From positions 1 through 10,790 of the forward strand of contig CAZQMX010000013.1 of the NCBI GenBank assembly GCA_964594965.1: a stretch of 10,790 bases of DNA, read 5' to 3'. The position numbers were made by a program, and so were the translations under genes. This DNA is from CAZQMX01 sp964594965. GTDB lineage: Bacteria > Patescibacteriota > Minisyncoccia > Portnoybacterales > UBA2143. This document shows positions 1-5,224 of this stretch, piece by piece; within the stretch, counting starts at the first letter, position 1, and each line of letters starts with the position of its first letter. The notes beneath the pieces are model-generated. The model had not been told where the DNA came from. It did not search any database and saw only the letters and a list, made by a program, of their open reading frames with translations.

Positions 1-4
1 ATAA

Positions 5-90
5 TCTCTTTTTTTTAAAATCAGGGAGGGGGCGTGGCCGTCCCGCCTGAATTGCGGGCGGGATGGAGGGGGAAGATTTTAAAAAAAGAT
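5..90. repeat. Nested palindrome at the 3' end of the SpoU gene
   Basis: The outer arms are AT-only runs: TCTTTTTTTTAAAATC at 7-22 faces GATTTTAAAAAAAGA at 75-89, about 15 pairs with one bulged base. Inside lies a GC-rich stem, TCCCGCC (41-47) against GGCGGGA (57-63), with a 9-nt loop. The stretch between the arms is strikingly G-rich on the plus strand (G runs at 24-26, 28-32, 56-58, 60-62, 68-72), unlike the AT-rich surroundings. The SpoU stop codon (79-81) sits in the right outer arm. No U-tract follows on the minus strand, so a classical intrinsic terminator is not clear; it may be a terminator-like hairpin into which a GC-rich palindrome has inserted. Positions 1-78 contain no gene I can support. 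Confidence 0.5.
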
Positions 91-543
91 GGTTATTGAG
101 TAATATCCAACAGCGCCAAAAGAAACTGAAACATTCAATGATTCCTTTTTACCAGCCATAGGCAGATGGATGATATGGTCGGCTTTTTTTAAAACACTTG
201 GTGAAATTCCTCTAATTTCATTTCCAAGAACTAAAGCCAAAGGAAACCTTGGCTTAAACTTTGTATACAAAATACTATTTCTAGTTTGTTCTAAGGCAAT
301 AATATTAACTTTTTCTTTTTTAAGTTTATCAATTATCCGCCAAACCTGCCAGTGGTGTTCCCAATCAACATTTTTTTCCGCGCCAAGGGCAGTCTTTGAA
401 ATTTTAGAATGAGGCGGTTTTCCACAAATTCCAGTTAAAAAAACCCTGGTTACCCCCAAGGCATCAGCCGTTCTAAATATTGAACCAATATTTTCCAAAC
501 TGCGAATATTATCGCAGATGATATAGAATGGTTGTTTTTTCAT
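79..543 (-). CDS. SpoU/TrmH-family RNA 2'-O-ribose methyltransferase
   Basis: This 154-residue protein is a SPOUT-fold enzyme that would transfer a methyl group from S-adenosylmethionine to a ribose 2'-OH of tRNA or rRNA in the cytoplasm. All three family motifs are visible. Motif 1 spans residues 12-30, with the conserved Asn18 and Arg24 in NIGSIFRTADALG. Motif 2 spans 104-114 (LVLGNEIRGIS, Glu109). Motif 3 spans 125-148, with the knot signature IHLPMAGKKESLNVSVSFG. The length fits the minimal SpoU catalytic domain with no N-terminal RNA-binding extension, as in TrmL-like proteins, so the substrate cannot be told from sequence. The ATG start has no clear Shine-Dalgarno; a strong hairpin lies 14 nt upstream, and the gene probably shares the transcript of the 118-residue gene before it. 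The TAA stop lies in a hairpin arm. Confidence 0.9.
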   Translation of the reverse strand: MKKQPFYIICDNIRSLENIGSIFRTADALGVTRVFLTGICGKPPHSKISKTALGAEKNVDWEHHWQVWRIIDKLKKEKVNIIALEQTRNSILYTKFKPRFPLALVLGNEIRGISPSVLKKADHIIHLPMAGKKESLNVSVSFGAVGYYSITIFF

Positions 544-557
544 TATTCAAAGCGTTA

Positions 558-585
558 GGGCTGCCGGTTTTTCAACCAACAGCCC
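558..585 (-). other. 12-bp RNA hairpin with GAAA tetraloop between two genes
   Basis: Read on the minus strand, GGGCUGUUGGUU pairs with AACCGGCAGCCC across a GAAA loop. This gives a continuous 12-bp stem that uses two U-G wobbles. On the plus strand the wobbles become C-A mismatches and the loop becomes TTTC, so the structure is specific to the transcribed strand. It starts 8 bases past the stop of the 118-residue gene and ends 14 bases before the SpoU start. No U-run follows, so it is more likely an mRNA-stability or translation-control hairpin than a simple terminator, though weak termination is possible. Confidence 0.55.
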
Positions 586-592
586 AGTTGTC

Positions 593-949
593 CTAGTGTA
601 CCGTTACCATCTCCGGATATATTACAGATTCTGCTTCGTTCCTAGCAGCGCTTATTATCAATATCGGTGTTACAACAGTTCTTCGTGAATATCCCGCCTT
701 TTCTTCTCCCCAAGGAATGTTTTCATTCACTTCTACTCCAATTTCACGAAGAGTCTCTACAAAAATGGTCTCCGCCGGTAAATAGTCAAAGAACAATCTC
801 TTCCTCAGATTTATTTTTCCGCCAGCGCGAACATATTCATTCAAAACTTCGGCGAAAAACAGGTAAGGGCTCTCGGGATTATACTTTCCTTTTCTGATAA
901 GGGACTTAACAACCCGTTTGAATTTTTTCTTGTCAAGGGTCGTCTCCAT
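593..949 (-). CDS. Hypothetical protein, 118 residues, not recognised
   Basis: I do not recognise a family. The first 22 residues are very basic (KKKFKRVVKSLIRKGKYN), the middle (about 27-60) looks amphipathic and helical, and the rest is mixed alpha/beta with an acidic patch (VEVNENIPWGEEKAG, about 72-86) and a hydrophobic strand-like VVTPILIIS (about 91-99). There is no signal peptide, membrane segment or cysteine motif, so a soluble, possibly nucleic-acid-binding protein is a guess only. It is nonetheless a real gene: a perfect Shine-Dalgarno lies just before the ATG, and a near-consensus promoter lies about 100 bp upstream. Base composition is less AT-rich than its neighbours, which could mean recent acquisition. 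It ends with TAG and is followed by the hairpin at 558-585 and the SpoU gene. Confidence 0.75.
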   Translation of the reverse strand: METTLDKKKFKRVVKSLIRKGKYNPESPYLFFAEVLNEYVRAGGKINLRKRLFFDYLPAETIFVETLREIGVEVNENIPWGEEKAGYSRRTVVTPILIISAARNEAESVIYPEMVTVH

Positions 950-952
950 AAA

Positions 953-960
953 TCACCTCT
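953..960 (-). promoter_or_regulatory. Strong Shine-Dalgarno fixing the start of the 118-residue gene
   Basis: Minus strand AGAGGTGA followed by TTT and ATG matches seven consecutive bases of the 16S rRNA anti-Shine-Dalgarno region (GAGGTGA). It is the strongest ribosome-binding site in the window and fixes the start at 949. The same 10-mer GGTGATTTAT occurs a second time upstream in the leader (993-1002). Confidence 0.8.
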
Positions 961-984
961 TTATTAGAAGTTAAAAGAGCGCGG

Positions 985-1020
985 CTATATATATAAATCA
1001 CCACATCCTGCCTCCGTCAT
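985..1020 (-). CDS. Possible 11-codon leader peptide (uORF)
   Basis: Within the leader of the 118-residue gene, an ATG at 1018-1020 opens a short frame, M-T-E-A-G-C-G-D-L-Y-I, closed by TAG at 985-987. The start codon lies in the loop of the hairpin at 1003-1027, and the frame passes over an upstream copy of the GGTGATTTAT ribosome-site-like sequence. There is no Shine-Dalgarno before this ATG, so translation is doubtful, and it could be chance. Confidence 0.2.
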   Translation of the reverse strand: MTEAGCGDLYI

Positions 1021-1027
1021 AGGATGT
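1003..1027 (-). promoter_or_regulatory. Leader hairpin upstream of the 118-residue gene
   Basis: The inverted repeat ACATCCT/AGGATGT (1003-1009 and 1021-1027) forms a perfect 7-bp stem with an 11-nt loop, 14-38 nt downstream of the predicted transcription start. It is in the right place for a 5'-UTR control element. No known riboswitch class is recognised. Confidence 0.4.
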
Positions 1028-1047
1028 TTGTTGGCAATCTTGGACAT

Positions 1048-1076
1048 AATATACCAAAAAGAACTTTAATTGTCAA
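1048..1076 (-). promoter_or_regulatory. Sigma-70 promoter for the 118-residue gene and the SpoU gene
   Basis: On the minus strand a perfect -35 box TTGACA (1071-1076) is followed by a 17-base spacer and the -10 box TATATT (1048-1053). A TG precedes the -10 by one base (TGGTATATT), giving an extended -10. The start of transcription should be near 1040-1041, leaving a leader of about 90 nt. It lies directly after the glycosidase gene, so it begins a new transcription unit. Confidence 0.8.
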
Positions 1077-1099
1077 CCCCGTAAAACTTCGTCACGGGG
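1077..1099. terminator. Inverted repeat after the GH-A gene, touching the -35 box
   Basis: CCCCGT (1077-1082) and ACGGGG (1094-1099) form a 6-bp GC-rich stem with an 11-nt loop, 8 bases after the stop of the membrane-anchored glycosidase gene. The sequence that follows on the minus strand is TTGACAATT, the -35 region of the next promoter, not a U-tract. It could be a weak terminator for the glycosidase operon or an operator abutting the promoter. Confidence 0.4.
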
Positions 1100-1106
1100 C
1101 AGGGTA

Positions 1107-2120
1107 TTAAAACAATTTCTTGGCTTCTTGCCAAAAAGAATCATCGCCGTCTATTTTCCTCCGGTACCACCATTCAACTCCCCAGAAATAGGCTTCGTCA
1201 AATCCCGTCTTCCTGGTGTATTGAATAATATTCTTGAAAGCAGCCAAGTCCATTGACTTATTCTGTTCTTCAGCCGAGATTTCGTAAATCATTTTTTTGC
1301 TCCAAGGCTCACCTTGAAGTTCAACAATAAAAATCTTTTCTATGCCGGTCACCCATTTAACAAAATCTGCCCTTCTGCCATAAAAAATTGATGGAATCGG
1401 GTATTTAAAATGACCAAGTAAGTCATTCCAAATTGTCCGGTAAAGAGTTGTCCCTAAAATATCTCCCTTAATAGCCGGTTGTATCCAACTACTCAACTCT
1501 CCGCTGGCAGTCAAAAGAATCGGCCTTCCCTTTGAATCCAAACTTTTAACAAGAGCTATTTCCCTATCAAGAAAATCTTTATCCAAAGGCGGACATTCGC
1601 CAAAACCTATTAAAAAAGGTTCGTTTTCAACCTGCCAGATTTTAATTGAACTTTCATCCCGGTAATGTTGAACAACTTCTTCTATGACTTTTAAAATCCT
1701 TTCTTGTTGTTTTGATTCGGATAAATCCCTGGCCCAATCAGGAATATGGCATTCTGGCCAGCGAGGAAGTTTTCTGCCAACCGCCAGAATAATTTCAACG
1801 CCTCTTTTTCTGGCTTCCCTGATTTGCCAGTCAAGATCATCAAAAAAATAATTATCTTTTTCTGATTCTACTCTTTCCCAATAGGCAATCAAACGCATTT
1901 TCCTGACCCCTAAATCATCAAGCATTTCAATGTAGACCTTTTTCCACTCCAGGCCCATTTGTTCAGTAAAAGTTTGACTAAATGTGACGCCAAAAGTAAC
2001 TTCTGATTCTGTTTCGCCGGCAAAGAAATAGATGGCCAGAATAATACCGAGAATTAAAAACAAAAGAAGAAGTATTCTAATAATCCGCCAGGGACTTAAA
2101 ATGTCTTTAAAAAACGCCAT
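1107..2120 (-). CDS. Membrane-anchored clan GH-A glycoside hydrolase-like protein
   Basis: The 337-residue protein has one N-terminal membrane segment (about residues 14-33, preceded by basic residues) and then a TIM-barrel domain, probably outside the membrane. The barrel has the clan GH-A layout (families such as GH5, GH39, GH42): a strand-start FGVTFS at 43-48, the strand-4 motif IWQVENEP with Glu167 as the likely acid/base, and a strand-7 IFIVELQGEPW with Glu267 as the likely nucleophile. Between them lie strand motifs VRKMRLIAYW (72-81) and VEIILAVG (108-115). The substrate is unknown; a beta-linked glycan or glycoconjugate is a reasonable inference. Its ATG overlaps the end of the shifted transporter frame by 14 bases and has no clear Shine-Dalgarno, so translation is probably coupled. 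It is the last gene of the mutM-GH1-EamA-GH run. Confidence 0.75.
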   Translation of the reverse strand: MAFFKDILSPWRIIRILLLLFLILGIILAIYFFAGETESEVTFGVTFSQTFTEQMGLEWKKVYIEMLDDLGVRKMRLIAYWERVESEKDNYFFDDLDWQIREARKRGVEIILAVGRKLPRWPECHIPDWARDLSESKQQERILKVIEEVVQHYRDESSIKIWQVENEPFLIGFGECPPLDKDFLDREIALVKSLDSKGRPILLTASGELSSWIQPAIKGDILGTTLYRTIWNDLLGHFKYPIPSIFYGRRADFVKWVTGIEKIFIVELQGEPWSKKMIYEISAEEQNKSMDLAAFKNIIQYTRKTGFDEAYFWGVEWWYRRKIDGDDSFWQEAKKLF

Positions 2121-3017
2121 TTTGAAAAGCTAAAATTATTAAACCAAGACCAATTAAGATAATGGCAACGATTTTTTGGATAAGAGCTCCTTCACTGATT
2201 TGTTCCTTAATAATCTGAGGAAACTTCCTGGAAAGAAAAACACCAAGAACCAGGAGAAAAACATATTGAATTCCCTGAAGAGCATTAACCAAAGAAACGC
2301 TTCCCAGGAATATTGCGGAATAAATCCTCCGGCTGAAAGACCTTTGCTCAAAACAACCAAAACTCCGGTCCTAGCTTTTGTTCGACGGCTTGAATCGAGG
2401 ATGACCCGACGACTGATCGGTAAGAGAAAAAGCAGCCCGGCCCCTAAAACTCCTCCCAAGCGAATCCAGATAAAGCCGTTGATAAAAGGTTGGTAAGAAA
2501 ATATGTATTTAGTCAGAACAAATGACCCAGAAAAGAACAAGGCAGCCAACAGGACAATCGGCAGTCTTTTAATTAAGGGTTGTTGACCAGGAATTCTTTT
2601 GCCTTTTCTCGGCCAAAGCATAACCATCCCGCCCAGAACGAATAAAGAAAAAGCAATTAATTGTTGACTGCCTAATCTTTCGGATAAAAACAAATAGCTT
2701 AAAATTAAGGTAAAAATGGGAACAGCCCCGCCAATGATAGGAGTAATTCTTGAAACCTCGCCTATTTGAATTGATTTGTAAAAAAACAAAACAGCCAAGA
2801 CAAAGAAAGCGCCGGCTGAAAAACTAATAATTACCTGATTGACCGGCAAAAGATTAAAGCCAAAGGGAATTAAAAACAAAGCCAAGCCGCCAAAAATCCC
2901 AACATAAAAGGCATAGGCTGCCGGCCGAAGACGGGTCCGGGAAAGAATGTACTTATCAATAACAAAAACAACCGCTGAAATAGAATGAGCAAAAATAGCA
3001 ATTAAAAGCCAATTCAT
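2107..3017 (-). pseudogene. EamA/DMT-family transporter, frameshifted
   Basis: This encodes an integral membrane protein of the drug/metabolite transporter superfamily, normally ten helices in two EamA repeats. The frame starting at the ATG at 3015-3017 gives the first repeat (residues about 1-136, with RITPIIGGAVPIF and the end GGMVMLW) and most of the second, to GGFI at about residue 233. There the frame breaks (about 2316-2324): the next codons read PQYSWEAF and run on as an unrelated basic tail to 2154. The frame beginning SAIFLGSVSLVNALQG continues the family pattern through two more helices to TAA at 2107. Joined, the protein would be about 303 residues, normal for the family. One base missing would explain it, either as a real mutation or an assembly error. 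The ATGA overlap with GH1 and a GGGAGA ribosome site (3025-3030) support the start. Confidence 0.8.
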
Positions 3018-4261
3018 AATTTATTCTCCCGACAAATTTTGGCGTATTCAAACGCGCTTGGCCGGAGAGTCCGCTTAAATGTTTGATAATCAATTTCTAT
3101 TAACCCAAATCTTGGCCAAAATCCCTTATCCCATTCAAAATTGTCTAAAAGAGACCAATAAAAATATCCCTTGACTTTAACTCCTTCTTCTATGGCTTTG
3201 TGTGTCCAGCGCAGATGATTTTTAATAAANNNNNNNNNNATTCCAAAAATTTGGTTTTTTAAAATATGATCAATTCTTTTTTTATCGTCTTTATCGGCCA
3301 AGCCGTTTTCGGTAATATAGATAGGCTTATTGTATTTTTTCAAACCTTTTAAAACATGGTAAATGCCTTTTGGATAAATTTCCCAACCTAAATCAGAAAA
3401 TTCTTCTTTGCTATTGTGATTGAATCTAAGTCCCTTAATCCAATTACGGAAATAATAATTCAGGCCGATAAAATCCGTTTCCTCTATTTTATTCAAAAAA
3501 TATTTGTTGTGAAAATAATCAGTTAAGTGTTTTAACGGATTTCCTTCAAAAAATGTCTGGTTTTTTGAGATTCCAACCTGGCAATCTAAATCAATCAAAC
3601 GAAGAGAAGAACAAGCTAATTGATGAGCCTTTACTAAATTATTAAGAACCTTAAAGTATTTGAAAATACCCTTTTTCTGTGGTGGCCAGACGCCTCTTAA
3701 ATACGAATTAAAATCATATTGATTCGGCTCATTAATCGTAATCCAGAATTTAACATCCTCAAATAAATTCTCTCCAATAATCTTAACGTAGCGGTCAAAA
3801 TAGTAAGGGGCTTTTGAATTTAACCAGCCGCCTTTTTCAGCTAGCCAATTTGGCAGAGTAAAATGCCAGAGAGTGACAAAAGGTTCAATTCCTCTTTCTC
3901 GCAGCGCTTTTAAAACCTGACGGTAATGCTCAATTTCTTTTTGGTCAATTTTTCCTTCTTTGGGCTCTATTCTTGACCATTCAATTGAAAAACGATGGGC
4001 ATTATGATTCAATTCCCTGGCCAAGTCAAAATCTTTTTCAAAATGATGGTAATGGCCACAAGCCCGACCGGAGATATATGTTTTCTCATCAAGTATTCCA
4101 GGAAATTTCTGATGCTGCCATTTCTGCCAATAGGTCTTTGATTCTTTGACTAATCTTTTAGCATTTTCTTTTTCCCATTTTGACCAATCATTAAGATTAC
4201 CCCCCTCAACCTGATGAGAACTGGTCGCCGCACCCCAATAAAAATTATCCGGAAACCTCAT
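3014..4261 (-). CDS. Glycoside hydrolase family 1 beta-glycosidase
   Basis: This is a cytoplasmic retaining beta-glucosidase/galactosidase-type enzyme of 415 residues, no signal peptide, that would cleave beta-linked disaccharides or glycosides. From the preferred start (ATG at 4259-4261): FYWGAATSSHQVEGG (residues 7-21, Gln17 for substrate binding), TLWHF (His133), the acid/base TINEPN (Glu178), GLNYY (about 266-270), the nucleophile ITENGLAD (Glu318) and the substrate-binding WSLLDNFEW (Glu376, Trp377). I chose this start because its ATG overlaps the mutM TGA by four bases (ATGA) and the protein then begins MRFPDNFYWGA, the usual GH1 beginning. An alternative ATG at 4279 adds six residues. 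Ten Ns after the nucleophile interrupt it near residues 341-344, and about a dozen residues there do not fit the family, so that part is unreliable. Confidence 0.88.
   Translation of the reverse strand: MRFPDNFYWGAATSSHQVEGGNLNDWSKWEKENAKRLVKESKTYWQKWQHQKFPGILDEKTYISGRACGHYHHFEKDFDLARELNHNAHRFSIEWSRIEPKEGKIDQKEIEHYRQVLKALRERGIEPFVTLWHFTLPNWLAEKGGWLNSKAPYYFDRYVKIIGENLFEDVKFWITINEPNQYDFNSYLRGVWPPQKKGIFKYFKVLNNLVKAHQLACSSLRLIDLDCQVGISKNQTFFEGNPLKHLTDYFHNKYFLNKIEETDFIGLNYYFRNWIKGLRFNHNSKEEFSDLGWEIYPKGIYHVLKGLKKYNKPIYITENGLADKDDKKRIDHILKNQIFGXXXXFIKNHLRWTHKAIEEGVKVKGYFYWSLLDNFEWDKGFWPRFGLIEIDYQTFKRTLRPSAFEYAKICRENKL
3230..3239. other. Assembly gap (10 N) inside the GH1 gene
   Basis: Ten undetermined bases join two sequence pieces within the GH1 gene. 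Ten Ns is a placeholder length, so the real distance is unknown. The reading frame happens to match on both sides. Confidence 0.95.
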
Positions 4262-5073
4262 TTCTGGCATTTTGGACAATAAAAAGTTGAACGAGTGTTC
4301 ATCTTTGTTCTTTTAATTTTACCTCCGCAAACAGGACAAGATTGTCCCTCCTTTTGATAAACTTTAGCAATTGATAAGAAAGTTCCTTCTTCACCCCGAG
4401 CATCAAGATAATCATTAGCAGAACTGCCTTTTCTTTTGATTGCCAAAGTTAGAATCTTTTTAATTGCGGAATAAATCCTTTTAATTTCTTTCTCTTTTAA
4501 TGTTTTAACTTTTCTCATTGGCAGAACTTTTGCCAAAAAGAGAATTTCACTCGCATAGATATTGCCGATGCCAACAACAAAGGTTTGATCCATTAAAAGA
4601 GTTTTAATTTTTGATTTCTTTCTTCTTTCAAGTAACTCTTTAAATAGTCTAAAAGCAAATTCCTTTGATAAGGGCTCTGGCCCGTATTTCTCTTTTTCAA
4701 TCAAGTCATTCAGACCTTTTTGAGAAACAATTTTAACATAGCCGAACTGTCTCAAATCATTATGGATTAAACGATTCTTACCGGATAAATAATAGACTAA
4801 ATGGCTATGCTTGCCAACCTCCCCATTATATATCACCTGCCCGCTTAATTTAAGATGGATAACCAGAAAATATTTATTCGACAATTCAATAATGAGAAGC
4901 TTTCCCCTTCGGGAGAAATCAACAATCTTTTTCCCCTGAACCAGTTTCTTAAAATCCCTTAAAGGATGTTTAACCAGTTTAGCCAAATGAACATCAACTT
5001 TTTCTATCTTTTTCCCCTTAACTATTCTATTCAACTGGGATTTAATTGTTTCAACTTCAGGTAATTCCGGCAT
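4258..5073 (-). CDS. mutM: Formamidopyrimidine-DNA glycosylase (Fpg/MutM)
   Basis: This base-excision-repair enzyme removes oxidised purines such as 8-oxoguanine and nicks the abasic site by beta,delta-elimination. At 271 residues it has the normal bacterial length. The N-terminus MPELPEVET supplies the catalytic Pro2 and Glu3, and the start codon is therefore certain. The conserved lysine is Lys58 in RRGK; the strand-opening residues are Leu76 (in LKLSG, usually Met), Arg108 and Phe110 (NDLRQFG). The H2TH region includes DQTFVVGIGNIYASEILF (162-179). The C-terminal zinc finger has Cys246, Cys249, Cys266 and Cys269, with Arg261 in TRSTFYCPKCQ. A probable promoter lies just upstream (5103-5131). 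The TGA stop overlaps the GH1 start as ATGA, so this repair gene heads a glycosidase operon, an odd pairing probably reflecting genome compaction rather than function. Confidence 0.95.
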   Translation of the reverse strand: MPELPEVETIKSQLNRIVKGKKIEKVDVHLAKLVKHPLRDFKKLVQGKKIVDFSRRGKLLIIELSNKYFLVIHLKLSGQVIYNGEVGKHSHLVYYLSGKNRLIHNDLRQFGYVKIVSQKGLNDLIEKEKYGPEPLSKEFAFRLFKELLERRKKSKIKTLLMDQTFVVGIGNIYASEILFLAKVLPMRKVKTLKEKEIKRIYSAIKKILTLAIKRKGSSANDYLDARGEEGTFLSIAKVYQKEGQSCPVCGGKIKRTKMNTRSTFYCPKCQK

Positions 5074-5098
5074 ATGCTAATTTTCTCTAAATTTATGA

Positions 5099-5114
5099 GT
5101 TAAATTTATTTAAC
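5099..5114. promoter_or_regulatory. 16-bp palindrome over the mutM -10 region
   Basis: GTTAAAT-TT-ATTTAAC is a perfect 7+2+7 inverted repeat that covers the proposed -10 box. It has the size and position of an operator for a dimeric repressor, but the region is so AT-rich that chance is possible. Confidence 0.3.
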
Positions 5115-5131
5115 GAAATTAATTTAGTCAA
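5103..5131 (-). promoter_or_regulatory. Probable sigma-70 promoter of mutM and the glycosidase operon
   Basis: On the minus strand TTGACT (5126-5131) is followed by a 17-base spacer and TAAATT (5103-5108). Transcription would start near 5096, about 22 nt before the mutM ATG. The -35 box overlaps the end of the small stem CAAGA/TCTTG (5129-5141) that follows the terminator-like hairpin of the mreB transcript. Confidence 0.5.
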
Positions 5132-5167
5132 GAAAATCTTGCACCCAGCCTTCTTAGAGGGCTGGGT
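5129..5167 (-). terminator. Probable terminator of the holB-mreB transcript
   Basis: Minus strand ACCCAGCC and GGCTGGGT (5143-5150 and 5160-5167) form a perfect 8-bp stem with a 9-nt loop, followed by GCAAGATTTTCTTG, a short U-rich run that can itself fold as CAAGA-TTT-TCTTG. It lies 57 bp past the mreB stop. The U-tract is weaker than in a textbook terminator. Confidence 0.55.
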
Positions 5168-5180
5168 AAAGACTCTGTTG

Positions 5181-5214
5181 CTGAAATCTCATCACCTTTG
5201 GCTTAAGATTTCAG
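5181..5214 (-). other. Hairpin just after the mreB stop
   Basis: CTGAAATCT (5181-5189) and AGATTTCAG (5206-5214) make a perfect 9-bp stem with a 16-nt loop, 10 bases past the mreB stop. It is not followed by U residues. It may protect the 3' end of the mRNA, or be a remnant of a repeat like the one upstream of mreB. Confidence 0.45.
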
Positions 5215-5224
5215 ACAAAGATCT

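Noticed and set aside
170..412. Plus-strand open frame opposite the SpoU gene
   Set aside because: It is fully antisense to a motif-complete methyltransferase and has no ribosome site.
2107..2292. Separate 61-residue gene with a TTG start
   Set aside because: Its sequence VNALQGIQYVFLL... is the natural continuation of the EamA transporter in another frame, so it is a fragment of that gene.
2305..2330. Programmed -1 ribosomal frameshift in the transporter
   Set aside because: No slippery heptamer of the X-XXY-YYZ type and no downstream pseudoknot were seen; an indel or assembly error is simpler.
2176..2496. Plus-strand 106-residue open frame
   Set aside because: It is a basic, unstructured translation antisense to the EamA transporter, with no independent signals.
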